Of a stretch of 64,000 bases of DNA, positions 54,046 to 61,869 are shown piece after piece. The stretch comes from Craurococcus roseus (GTDB lineage Bacteria > Pseudomonadota > Alphaproteobacteria > Acetobacterales > Acetobacteraceae). Under the pieces are notes generated by a model. The model saw nothing but the letters and a program-made list of their open reading frames with translations, searched no databases and was not told where the DNA came from. Every line of letters begins with the position of its first letter. The first letter of the stretch is position 1. Both the position numbers and the translations under genes were made by a program. The stretch spans positions 1 through 64,000 of the forward strand of contig NZ_BAAAFZ010000094.1 in assembly GCF_039523795.1 (NCBI RefSeq). The letters run 5' to 3'.

Positions 54046-56319
54046 TCAGCCCTCGACCGTGGCGCGCTCCCGCTGGGACCTTTTTGAAGCGGTTGTCTCG
54101 AGCAGCGCCGCCACCCGTTGCAGCCTGCGCTGCTGATCCTTCGAAAGCCTTGGCCGGAACGACAGGAGGTGGCGCAGCCCGCCGAGCACGCGGCGGCGAT
54201 CCTCCTCGGTCGCCGCGAGCTTCGGCAGGGCCTGGACCGCCCGTTCCTCGTCGAGCTCCAGGGCGAGGAACTGCTGGCGCACGATGTCCTTGAAGCGGGC
54301 GAAGCTTGGCTGTTCCTGCGGCGGCAGCATGGCGCGCAGTTCCTGCAGTGCCGCGAACCCGCGCTCGTCCACCCGTCCGGACGGGCGGGCGATGTGCATC
54401 ACCGCCCGCACGAACGCCTCGACGGCGCCGCCGCGCTCGACCGCCGCTTCGGCCTCCGCGTTTGCCGCCCTCGCGGCCGCCTCCCGCGCGACGTCGCGCT
54501 CGATGTGCCGCGGCCTCCCCGCGTTCTCGGCGGCGAGGCCGAGCAGCGCCTGCAGCGCCGGCGACCCATAGGTCGACAGGAAGAACTGCTCGGTGAACAT
54601 GTCTCGCGCCTTCCCACAGGTCTTTAGCCAGGCCTGGATCCCCTCGGAGGCGAGGCGCTCCGCCTCCGCCAGGGGGTTGCCGGCGTCGGCCGGGCGGCGG
54701 TTCTGCCGCACCGCCTCGGCCAGCGGCCCGATCCCTGCCATGAACGGATTACGGTCCGAGAACAGGGAGAACCGGAGCCGGTCGGGGTGCAGGAGCCGCA
54801 TCGCCTCAGCCCCGGGCTGGGTCGTCATGGCCCGCACGGCCGGCCGGACGAAGTTCGCGTACAGTCCCTGGTTCACCTCGGACAGGCGCGCCGCCGCCTC
54901 GAACCGTCGGTCGTCGGCCGGGTCGTTCCGAATGATCGAGCGCATGTCGTCCAGCGACCGCTTCTCCAGCCCGAGGAGGTGGTGGCCGTGCACGAGCTCG
55001 GGATTTTCCGTCTCCTCGCCGAGCTCGGTGATGACGGCCTCGTAGAGGCCCGGCGGCATGAGGTCGATCAGGTCCATGCCCTGCACGAACTCGCCGTGCT
55101 CCTTCGTCGCCACCTTGCCGGACACGAAAATGCCGAGGTGGCCGACGCTGGGGTGCAAGCAATAGACGATCGTCTGGCCGTTGGCGACGATCTCGTCCTC
55201 GTGCTCGTAGAGGTCGAGGATCCAGCCGAGCGCCTGCGGCGGCGGCGTGATGTCGTCCCCCCACGAGCAGAAGACGATGATCGGCGAGCGGATGTTCCGC
55301 AGGTCGATGCGCAGGCCGTCGGAGGTGCGGAGCTGGCCGGTGCTGAGCCTGTTGCCGACGAAGAGGTTGTCCGTGATGTACTGCATCTCCTCGGCGTTGA
55401 GCAGCACCGGGCTGCCCCACCATTTCTCGAACTCCAGGAAGCGCGCCGCCTCGGTGTCGACCTTGGCGTAGACGTCGTAGAGCTTCTTCCAGTAATTGTT
55501 GTCGGGGTGCATCGCCTCGAAGTTGGCCACCAGGCTGGCGCCGTCGAAGATGCCGCAGCCGAGGTCGCCGGCGAGCGAGGTCAGCCAGGTCCCGCCGAGC
55601 AGGCCGCCGAGGTAGCGCATCGGGCTCTGGCCGCGGATGCCCGCCCAGTAGGACAACGGAGACCCGACCAGCAGGATCGGGCCCGGCAGATCGGGCCGGA
55701 CCGCGCACATCATCATGACCTGCCAGCCCGCTTGGCAGTTGCCGATCAGGACGGGCTTGCCCTGGGCTTTCGGATGCCGCGCGGCCACGGCCTCGACAAA
55801 GAGCGCCTCGGCGCGGCAGACGTCCTCGACGGTCTGGCCCGGCACCGGGTCGGGCAGGAAGCCGACGAAGTAGCAGGGATGGCCGGCGGCCAGGGCCTCG
55901 CCGATCTCGCTGTCGTGCTTCATCCCGCCGATGCCCGGGCCGTGCCCGGCCCGCGGGTCGAAGACCACGAACGGGCGCTTGGCGTCGTCGATGACCGTGC
56001 CTGCCGTCGGGACGACGCGCACCAAGCCGTAGTTCACCGGCCGCTCGAACTCGTCGCCGCGTAGGATCAGCTCGTACTCGAAGGTGAGGACGTTCGGGGC
56101 CGTGCGGGCACTGTACTCAAGGGCGTTGTTGCCGCGCTGGCGCAGCACGTCGAGCAGCAGGATCCAGCGCTGCCCCGCGTCGAGCCAGTAGGCGGTGACC
56201 GGGTCGGCGGGCCATGCGGCCCCGCCGTTACCCGGCAGGAGCCAGGCCGAGTCCTTCGCCGACGGAGCCGCGGGAGTCTGGGGCGCGGCGGAGCCTGGGG
56301 CGGATGGCATCTGTGTCAT
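54046..56319 (-). CDS. DUF3141-domain protein
   Basis: A 757-aa protein of the DUF3141 family. An N-terminal part mentions PHA-synthase-like context (WLDAGQRWILLLDVLRQRGN), then an alpha/beta-hydrolase-like core with VVFDPRAGHGPGIGGMKHD, a possible nucleophile segment VLIGNCQAGWQVMM and SWGDDITPP, and a helical C-terminal third. The biochemical role is unknown; homologues are encoded beside phaC, pta, ackA and fabI in alphaproteobacteria, pointing to PHA or acyl-CoA metabolism. It starts 3 bp after the 151-aa gene, so it belongs to the ackA-fabI operon. Confidence 0.85.
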   Translation of the reverse strand: MTQMPSAPGSAAPQTPAAPSAKDSAWLLPGNGGAAWPADPVTAYWLDAGQRWILLLDVLRQRGNNALEYSARTAPNVLTFEYELILRGDEFERPVNYGLVRVVPTAGTVIDDAKRPFVVFDPRAGHGPGIGGMKHDSEIGEALAAGHPCYFVGFLPDPVPGQTVEDVCRAEALFVEAVAARHPKAQGKPVLIGNCQAGWQVMMMCAVRPDLPGPILLVGSPLSYWAGIRGQSPMRYLGGLLGGTWLTSLAGDLGCGIFDGASLVANFEAMHPDNNYWKKLYDVYAKVDTEAARFLEFEKWWGSPVLLNAEEMQYITDNLFVGNRLSTGQLRTSDGLRIDLRNIRSPIIVFCSWGDDITPPPQALGWILDLYEHEDEIVANGQTIVYCLHPSVGHLGIFVSGKVATKEHGEFVQGMDLIDLMPPGLYEAVITELGEETENPELVHGHHLLGLEKRSLDDMRSIIRNDPADDRRFEAAARLSEVNQGLYANFVRPAVRAMTTQPGAEAMRLLHPDRLRFSLFSDRNPFMAGIGPLAEAVRQNRRPADAGNPLAEAERLASEGIQAWLKTCGKARDMFTEQFFLSTYGSPALQALLGLAAENAGRPRHIERDVAREAAARAANAEAEAAVERGGAVEAFVRAVMHIARPSGRVDERGFAALQELRAMLPPQEQPSFARFKDIVRQQFLALELDEERAVQALPKLAATEEDRRRVLGGLRHLLSFRPRLSKDQQRRLQRVAALLETTASKRSQRERATVEG

Positions 56320-56322
56320 GGT

Positions 56323-56778
56323 TCACCTCTCGTCCGGTCGATTCCATCGCAGGAAGAAGCCGACGTCGCCCGGCATGCCGTCGGGCCAGTCGAGGATTTC
56401 GGCACGCAGCTGGAAGCCCCGCGGCTTGAGCTCGCGCTCGTAGTAGGCGTAGGCCCGCCGGGCTTCGCCCTCGAGGTGCTCGGGCCAGTCCGCGGCGTGG
56501 TTCGTGATCGAGCGCCCCTGGTCCGTCAGCCAGTCGGACGGGCACCGGAACACCAAAGCCTGCTTCTCCCCCGCCTCGACGGCCCTGCGCACCACGAGCG
56601 CCACCCGGGCCATCGCGTCCCCGGGCACGTCGTCATTCAGGAAGGCCTGATGCAGCGTCTCCCGTTCGGCCTTCGCCGCCTCCTCGTGCTTGCGCTTCTC
56701 CGCCTCCTTCTGCTTCTTCTTCTCCTCGAGGAAGGCGTGGATGGCTTCCGCGCTCAGGTTGCCGGCGGTGATGTCCAT
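56323..56778 (-). CDS. Conserved hypothetical protein, 151 aa, with N-terminal coiled coil
   Basis: Residues 12-50 are a highly charged helix (FLEEKKKQKEAEKRKHEEA) likely to form a coiled coil. The rest is a compact domain (VALVVRRAVEAGEKQALVFR, FPSDWLTDQ-like turn, YYERELKPRGFQLRAEILDW). It lies 36 bp after fabI and 3 bp before the DUF3141 gene, so it is part of the operon. The family is not recognised; a structural or granule-associated role would fit the coiled coil but is not shown. Confidence 0.7.
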   Translation of the reverse strand: MDITAGNLSAEAIHAFLEEKKKQKEAEKRKHEEAAKAERETLHQAFLNDDVPGDAMARVALVVRRAVEAGEKQALVFRCPSDWLTDQGRSITNHAADWPEHLEGEARRAYAYYERELKPRGFQLRAEILDWPDGMPGDVGFFLRWNRPDER

Positions 56779-56814
56779 GGTCTCGGCTCCAGCGGAGGTG
56801 GGCCCGTGATCGCG

Positions 56815-57606
56815 CTACGCGAGAACGTGGTAGCCGCCGTCGATGTAGAGCGTCTCGCCGGTCATGGCGGCGGCGTATGGGCTGGCCAGGAAGACGCAGG
56901 CGGCGCCGATCTCGTCGATCGTCACCAGCCGATGCGCCGGGGCCCTGACCACGACCTGCTTCATCAGCGCGTCGAAGTCGCGGATGCCGGAGGCGGCGCG
57001 GGTCGCCAGCGGACCGGGGCTGACCGCGTGCACCCGGATGCCCTTGGGGCCGAGCTCGGTGGCGACGTAGCGCACGGCGGATTCCAGCGCGGCCTTGACC
57101 GGGCCCATGACGCCGTAATTCTCGACCACCTCGTTGGCGCCGAGATAGGTCATGGTGACCATCGCGCCGCCCTGGCGCATCAGCGGCTCGGCCCGGCGCG
57201 CCAGGTCCAGGAAGGACCAGCAGGAAACGTCCATCGCCGCGAGGAAGCCGTCGCGGGGGCAGTCGGTGACGCGGCCCTGCAGCGCCTCCTTCGGCGCGAA
57301 GGCGATGGAATGCACCAGGACGTCGAGCCGGTCCCACTTCCTGGCTACGGCGTCGAACAGCGCGTCGACCTGCGCGCGGTCGCGCACATCGAGCGGCAGG
57401 AAGATCGGCGCCTCCACCGCCCGCGCCAGCGGCTCGACGTGCGGCCGCGCCTTCTCGTTCAGGTAGGTCATGGCGATGTCCGCGCCGGCGCGGCGCAGGG
57501 CCCTGGCGCAGCCCCAGGCGATCGAGTGCTCGTTGGCGACGCCGACGACGAGCGCCTTGCGCCCGGCGAGGATCGGCGGGAGGTCGGTTTCATCCGGCAG
57601 GGCCAT
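56815..57606 (-). CDS. fabI: Enoyl-[acyl-carrier-protein] reductase FabI
   Basis: A 263-aa short-chain dehydrogenase of the FabI type. It has the divergent cofactor loop VVGVANEHSIAWG instead of the standard GxxxGxG, and the catalytic set Tyr154, Tyr164 and Lys171 in YLGANEVVENYGVMGPVK. It reduces trans-2-enoyl-ACP with NADH. Being in an acetate/PHA operon suggests a second, condition-specific copy, possibly acting on enoyl-CoA or keeping redox balance. The ATG at 57606 has GGAAGG before it; the gene starts 5 bp after ackA ends. Confidence 0.92.
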   Translation of the reverse strand: MALPDETDLPPILAGRKALVVGVANEHSIAWGCARALRRAGADIAMTYLNEKARPHVEPLARAVEAPIFLPLDVRDRAQVDALFDAVARKWDRLDVLVHSIAFAPKEALQGRVTDCPRDGFLAAMDVSCWSFLDLARRAEPLMRQGGAMVTMTYLGANEVVENYGVMGPVKAALESAVRYVATELGPKGIRVHAVSPGPLATRAASGIRDFDALMKQVVVRAPAHRLVTIDEIGAACVFLASPYAAAMTGETLYIDGGYHVLA

Positions 57607-57611
57607 CGTCG

Positions 57612-58790
57612 TCACCTTCCTTCGGCGATCAGGGCGCGGGTGTGTCGCGCGATCGTAAGATTCTCGTCGGTGGGAATGACGTAGGCGGCCGCGCGGGCGC
57701 GCGGGCAGCTGATGCGCGGGCCGTGCGACGCGTTGGCGACCGGGTCCAGCTCGATGCCGAGCCAAGCGCAGGCCTGGCAGACCGCGGCGCGGACCGGTGC
57801 GGCGTGCTCGCCGATGCCGGCGGTGAAGACCATCCCATCCAGTCCGCCTAGCGCGGCGGCGAGGGAGCCGACGCCGCGCGCGACGCGGTAGACGAAGACC
57901 TCCAGCGCGAAGCGGGCCCGGGGGTCCGCGCTGGCGAGCAGGTCGCGGAAGTCGGAGGAGACGCCCGAGAGGCCGAGCATGCCCGAGCGCCGGTAGAGCA
58001 GGTCCTCGATTTCGGAGGTCGACATGGCCTCGCGCTCGAGGAGGTAGAGCACGACGCCGGCGTCGAGCTCACCGCAGCGCGTGCCCATCGGCAGGCCGTC
58101 GAGGGCCGAGAAGCCCATGGTGGTGGCGACGCTCCGCCCCTCCTGCAGCGCGCAGAGGGAGGCGCCGTTCCCGAGATGCGCCACGACGACGCGGCCCTGG
58201 GCGATGTCCGGCGCGGCGGAGGGCAGCGCCGAGGCGATGTACTCGTAGGACAGCCCGTGGAAGCCGTAGCGACGGACCCCCTTGGCGGCGAGGTCGCGGG
58301 GGATGGCGAAGGCCTGCGCCACCTCCGGCACGGTGCGGTGGAAGGCGGTGTCGAAGCAGGCGACCTGCGGCAGGCCGGGCGCATGCTCCAGCACGGCGCG
58401 CATCGGCGCCAGGTTGTGCGGCATGTGCAGCGGCGCCAGCGGCGCGAGGTCGGCGAGCTCCCGCAACAGCGCCGGCGTGATGCGCGCCGGCCCCGTATGC
58501 GACGCGCCGCCGTGCACCACGCGGTGGCCGAGCGCGGCCAGGGGTCGCCCGCCCAGCCGTTCGCGCAGCCAGGGGAGGAGGCGCGGCAGGACGTCGGCCG
58601 GCGTCGCCGGCGACCCGATGTCCGGCGCGTCGATCGCCTCGCTGCGCGCCCCCGCGACGCGGATGCCGGGGTGGACTCCGATGCCGTCCACCTGCCCGGA
58701 GAGGACGAGGGCCTCCTCGTCGTACACGGCGAACTTCAACGAGGAGGAGCCGGCGTTGATGACGCCCAACATCGGCGCATCGCGGTTCAT
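57612..58790 (-). CDS. ackA: Acetate kinase
   Basis: A 392-aa acetate kinase (ASKHA fold) making ATP and acetate from acetyl phosphate, or the reverse. Signatures: NAGSSSLKFAVYD at the N-terminus, GHRVVHGG, ACFDTAFHRTVPEVA (catalytic Asp), HLGNGASLCAL and GIGEHAAPVR. Length is normal. Its partner phosphate acetyltransferase is encoded 7 kb away in the phaC unit, on the same strand. I use the ATG at 58790; the true start may be the ATG at 58772 (MLGVINAGSS). It is followed directly by fabI, and 3-hydroxybutyryl-CoA dehydrogenase lies upstream with a 186-bp gap. Confidence 0.93.
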   Translation of the reverse strand: MNRDAPMLGVINAGSSSLKFAVYDEEALVLSGQVDGIGVHPGIRVAGARSEAIDAPDIGSPATPADVLPRLLPWLRERLGGRPLAALGHRVVHGGASHTGPARITPALLRELADLAPLAPLHMPHNLAPMRAVLEHAPGLPQVACFDTAFHRTVPEVAQAFAIPRDLAAKGVRRYGFHGLSYEYIASALPSAAPDIAQGRVVVAHLGNGASLCALQEGRSVATTMGFSALDGLPMGTRCGELDAGVVLYLLEREAMSTSEIEDLLYRRSGMLGLSGVSSDFRDLLASADPRARFALEVFVYRVARGVGSLAAALGGLDGMVFTAGIGEHAAPVRAAVCQACAWLGIELDPVANASHGPRISCPRARAAAYVIPTDENLTIARHTRALIAEGR

Positions 58791-58976
58791 CGCCCGGACG
58801 CCCAATCGCGCGCCGTGGCCGCGTCGGACCGCTCGATGGAAGCGGCGATGATACTGGATGGCGCCATGGCCGTCTCTCCTCCGATCTCTCCGCGGCGGGC
58901 GGTCAGCGCGGCTTGGCGCCCCTTCGGCGAACCGCCGGATTTCGGGCCCTCCCGCCGCCGCCCCAGCCGTCGTTCC

Positions 58977-59825
58977 TCAGTACCGGTACACGCCGCGGCC
59001 GGACTTGCGTCCGAGGTAGCCGGCGGCAACCAACTCCCCGAGCAGCGGCGCCGGGCGGTACTTCGGATCGCCCATTTCCTTGTGGAGCGTCCGCATCACC
59101 GACAGGAGCACATCGAGCCCGATGAGGTCCGCCAGGGCGAGCGGCCCGATCGGGTGGTTGCACCCGAGCTTCATGCCCTCGTCGATGTCCGCCGCCTCGG
59201 CGTTACCCTCGGCGAGCACGAAAAGGGCCTCGTTCAGCATCGGCAGCAGGATCCGGTTCACCACGAAGCCGGGCGAGCTCTTCGCGGTGATCGGCGTCTT
59301 GCCGAGCCGCATCACCAGCGCCTCGACGGCGTCGTGCGTGGCGTCGCTCGTCCGCAGGCCGCGCACGACCTCGACCAGGCGCATCACCGGGACGGGGTTG
59401 AAAAAGTGCAGGCCGACGAAGCGGTCCGGATGCGAGATCGCCGAGGCAAGCCGGGTGATCGAGACCGAGGAGGTGTTGGAGGCGACGATGGCCTCGGGAC
59501 GGGCGATCGGGTCGATCCGCCGGAAGATGCCCGCCTTGAGTTCGGCGTCCTCGGGCACCGCTTCGATCAGCAAGTCCGCCGGGCCGAGTTCTTCGTGGCG
59601 CGACGACGCGGCGATGCGCCGCAGCGCCGCCGCCCTGTCCTCCGCAGAGATCTTCGCCCTGGCCACGAGGCGCTCGAGGTTGTCGGCGACCGCCGCCACC
59701 CCCCTCGCCGCCGCGGCTTCGCTGACGTCGGTGAGCACGACGTCGAAGCCGGCGGTCGCGAAGACCTGGGCGATGCCGCTGCCCATCGTGCCGGCGCCGA
59801 TGATCCCGACGGTACGGATTGGCAT
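58977..59825 (-). CDS. 3-hydroxybutyryl-CoA dehydrogenase
   Basis: A 282-aa NAD-binding 3-hydroxyacyl-CoA dehydrogenase: GIIGAGTMGSGIAQVFA for the dinucleotide, the SNTSSVSITRL loop, catalytic His in GLHFFNPVPVMRLVEVV with Glu shortly after, and GFVVNRILLPMLNEA opening the C-terminal dimer domain. It interconverts acetoacetyl-CoA and 3-hydroxybutyryl-CoA, feeding or draining the PHA pool. It is the first gene downstream of operator copy D (157 bp). Confidence 0.92.
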   Translation of the reverse strand: MPIRTVGIIGAGTMGSGIAQVFATAGFDVVLTDVSEAAAARGVAAVADNLERLVARAKISAEDRAAALRRIAASSRHEELGPADLLIEAVPEDAELKAGIFRRIDPIARPEAIVASNTSSVSITRLASAISHPDRFVGLHFFNPVPVMRLVEVVRGLRTSDATHDAVEALVMRLGKTPITAKSSPGFVVNRILLPMLNEALFVLAEGNAEAADIDEGMKLGCNHPIGPLALADLIGLDVLLSVMRTLHKEMGDPKYRPAPLLGELVAAGYLGRKSGRGVYRY

Positions 59826-59982
59826 GAAACCGGATCCTTGTCGGCGGGGCGGGGCTGGCCGCCTCGGGCGTTCGTCAGGGATGCGGTCGGCCCGGGAGCG
59901 GACCGGCCGCAGGTTGCCTCGGGTGGTGGGGGTTGGAGCGCCCCGAGGTTCCTGGCGTCTTCTACGCCGTCGGTCCGCCAGG

Positions 59983-60012
59983 GCGGGGTTAGACGTGGTA
60001 AGCCGCGGTTAG
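59983..60012 (-). promoter_or_regulatory. Operator element copy D: three 10-bp direct repeats before 3-hydroxybutyryl-CoA dehydrogenase
   Basis: Read on the minus strand: CTAACCGCGG, CTTACCACGT, CTAACCCCGC. The expected fourth unit is not recognisable. Orientation towards the downstream gene matches the other copies, but the flanking sequence is different, so conservation is limited to the repeats. It lies back to back with copy E, about 500 bp apart, with an IS110 fragment between them. Confidence 0.68.
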
Positions 60013-60239
60013 ATCTGCCGTCAGAGAAGATCGAAAGGGGCACAGAGTCGCTGGCCGGGACGAAGAACCGGGTTCTTTCCTCGGAGCCGGGCCGGCTGCG
60101 GGTGCTTTCGCGGCCGCTGAGAAGGGCAGAGTGGGGTGGGGCCCCGATAGACGCGCAGTCCGTCCTCGCCGCGGACGGTTCCGGGGGCGCGCCGGCCTGG
60201 ACGCGGTCGCCGCCGGCCTCGGAGGGCAGCGGCGCGCGC

Positions 60240-60428
60240 ATCCGGCCGCTTGAGCAGATCGACCGCGCCATCGCCGAGGTCGAGGCGGTGATCGGCGCGG
60301 CCATGCGCCCCTTCGCGGAGCAGCTGGCTCAACTCACCACCATCCCCGGCGTGGACAAACCGACCGCTGCCGCCATCGCCGCCGAGATCGGAATGGGCAT
60401 GGGTGATTCGGCGGCCCAGCGCAGCGCC
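60240..60428 (+). pseudogene. Internal fragment of an IS110-family transposase
   Basis: The frame RPLEQIDRAIAEVEAVIGAAM followed by LAQLTTIPGVDKPTAAAIAA and EIGMGMG is the helical linker and helix-hairpin-helix start of the transposase_20 domain of IS110-type enzymes. Neither the DEDD domain nor the end of the domain is present. It lies between operator copies D and E. Confidence 0.65.
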
Positions 60429-60509
60429 TGAGCGCCTGGGCCGAGGTTTGGCCGGCGGACCCCGAAAGCGACGGCGTTCGATCGGGATGCGGCATGGATC
60501 GATGTCCCT

Positions 60510-60549
60510 CTCACCACGTCTTACCGCTGCTTACCAGACCTCACTCGCT
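60510..60549 (+). promoter_or_regulatory. Operator element copy E: four 10-bp direct repeats before the HlyD/ABC exporter
   Basis: CTCACCACGT, CTTACCGCTG, CTTACCAGAC, CTCACTCGCT. The element and about 45 bp on each side are nearly identical to copy A: the blocks 5886-6023 and 60465-60602 share about 90% of bases by eye. This copy therefore arose by duplication of the adhP promoter region, or the reverse. It ends 138 bp before the adaptor gene start. Confidence 0.72.
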
Positions 60550-60687
60550 CGGGGCGGCTTCGCGCACGAGAATCCTTGGCACAAGCAGCCTCGGCCGGGA
60601 CATGCCCCAGTCCGAGGACTGCGCGCGGCCGCGTCGTGATCCCGGGATCCGGAACTCTGCGGCACGGAGACCTGAGGGAGACCCGAG

Positions 60688-61869
60688 ATGGACGTGACCT
60701 CGCTGCGCCCGTCACCCCCTGCGCCTGCGATCTCCGAGCGGCCCGCCCCGCCCGGTGCGCCCGCCCCGCCGCCGGCCCGGCCTTCGCCGAAGCTTGCGAG
60801 CAGGAGGTGGACCTGGCTGCTACGCGCGGCCATCGCCGTGGCCGCCGTCGCGGCCGGCGTCTCCGCCTGGCAGTACTTCAAGCCAAAGGGCCTGCCGGAA
60901 GGCTTCGCAGGCGGCAACGGCCGGGTCGAGGCGACGGAGATCGACATCGCCGCCAAAATACCGGGGCGCATCAAAGACGTCCTGGTGGACGAGGGCGACT
61001 TCGTCACCGCCGGCCAGCTCGTCGCCAGGATGGACACCGCGGTGCTCGAGGCGCAGCGCCGGGAGGCCGAGGCGCAACTGCGGATGGCGCACATCGCCGT
61101 CGACACCGCCCGGAGCCAAGTCACGCAGCGCGAGGCCGAGAAGGCGGCGGCGCAGGCCACGGTGGCGCAGCGCGAGGCCGACGTGGACGGCGCGCAGCGC
61201 CGCTTCGCGCGGTCCGAAGACCTCGCGCCGCGGAACGCCGTGCCCTACAGCAGGTTGGATGACGACCGGGCCGCTTTCCTGGCCGCCCGGGCGGCCGTCA
61301 ACACCGCTAGGGCGCAGGTGGCGGCGGCCGACGCCGCCCTGAACGCGGCGCGGGCGATGGTGATCGGGGCGCAGGCGGCGGTCGATTCGACGCGCGCGAC
61401 CATCGAGCGCATCCAGGCCGACATCGACGACAGCCAGCTGCGTTCGCCGCGCGACGGACGCGTGCAGTACCGCGTGGCGCAGCCGGGCGAAGTCCTCCCG
61501 GCCGGGGGACGGCTGCTGAACATGGTCGATCTCGGCGACGTCTACATGCTGTTCTTCCTGCCAACCGCGGCGGCCGGCCGGGTGAACATGGGCAGCGAGG
61601 TGCGGGTGGTGCTCGACGCCGCGCCGCAATACGTCATCCCGGCGCAGGTCTCCATGGTCGCCGACGTCGCCCAGTTCACCCCCAAGACCGTGGAGACGGA
61701 GGAGGAACGCCTCAAGCTGATGTTCCGGATCAAGGCGCGGATCAGCCCCGACGTGCTCCACGCGCACCTGACCAAGGTCAAGACCGGCCTGCCGGGCATG
61801 GCCTATGTGCGGCTCGCCCCCGGGGTCGAATGGCCGGCCAACCTGCAAGTCCGGCTGCCGGAGGCATGA
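60688..61869 (+). CDS. HlyD-family ABC exporter adaptor (YhiI/YbhG-like)
   Basis: A 393-aa membrane fusion protein. A Pro/Ala-rich cytoplasmic N-terminus is followed by a membrane helix (LLRAAIAVAAVAAGVSAWQY, about 44-63), then barrel-sandwich segments (VEATEIDIAAKIPGRIKDVL, DSQLRSPRDGRVQYRVAQPG) flanking a long coiled-coil hairpin (about 130-250) and a beta-barrel. It should link the ABC exporter encoded next to the outer envelope. ATGA overlap with the next gene gives tight coupling. GAGGGAGACC precedes the ATG. It is driven from operator copy E. Confidence 0.88.
   Translation: MDVTSLRPSPPAPAISERPAPPGAPAPPPARPSPKLASRRWTWLLRAAIAVAAVAAGVSAWQYFKPKGLPEGFAGGNGRVEATEIDIAAKIPGRIKDVLVDEGDFVTAGQLVARMDTAVLEAQRREAEAQLRMAHIAVDTARSQVTQREAEKAAAQATVAQREADVDGAQRRFARSEDLAPRNAVPYSRLDDDRAAFLAARAAVNTARAQVAAADAALNAARAMVIGAQAAVDSTRATIERIQADIDDSQLRSPRDGRVQYRVAQPGEVLPAGGRLLNMVDLGDVYMLFFLPTAAAGRVNMGSEVRVVLDAAPQYVIPAQVSMVADVAQFTPKTVETEEERLKLMFRIKARISPDVLHAHLTKVKTGLPGMAYVRLAPGVEWPANLQVRLPEA

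Noticed and set aside
60540..60600. Sigma-54 promoter (TTGGCACAAGCAGCCT) before the HlyD gene
   Set aside because: The GG is present but the -12 GC is not at the required spacing, and the other operator copies do not share it.
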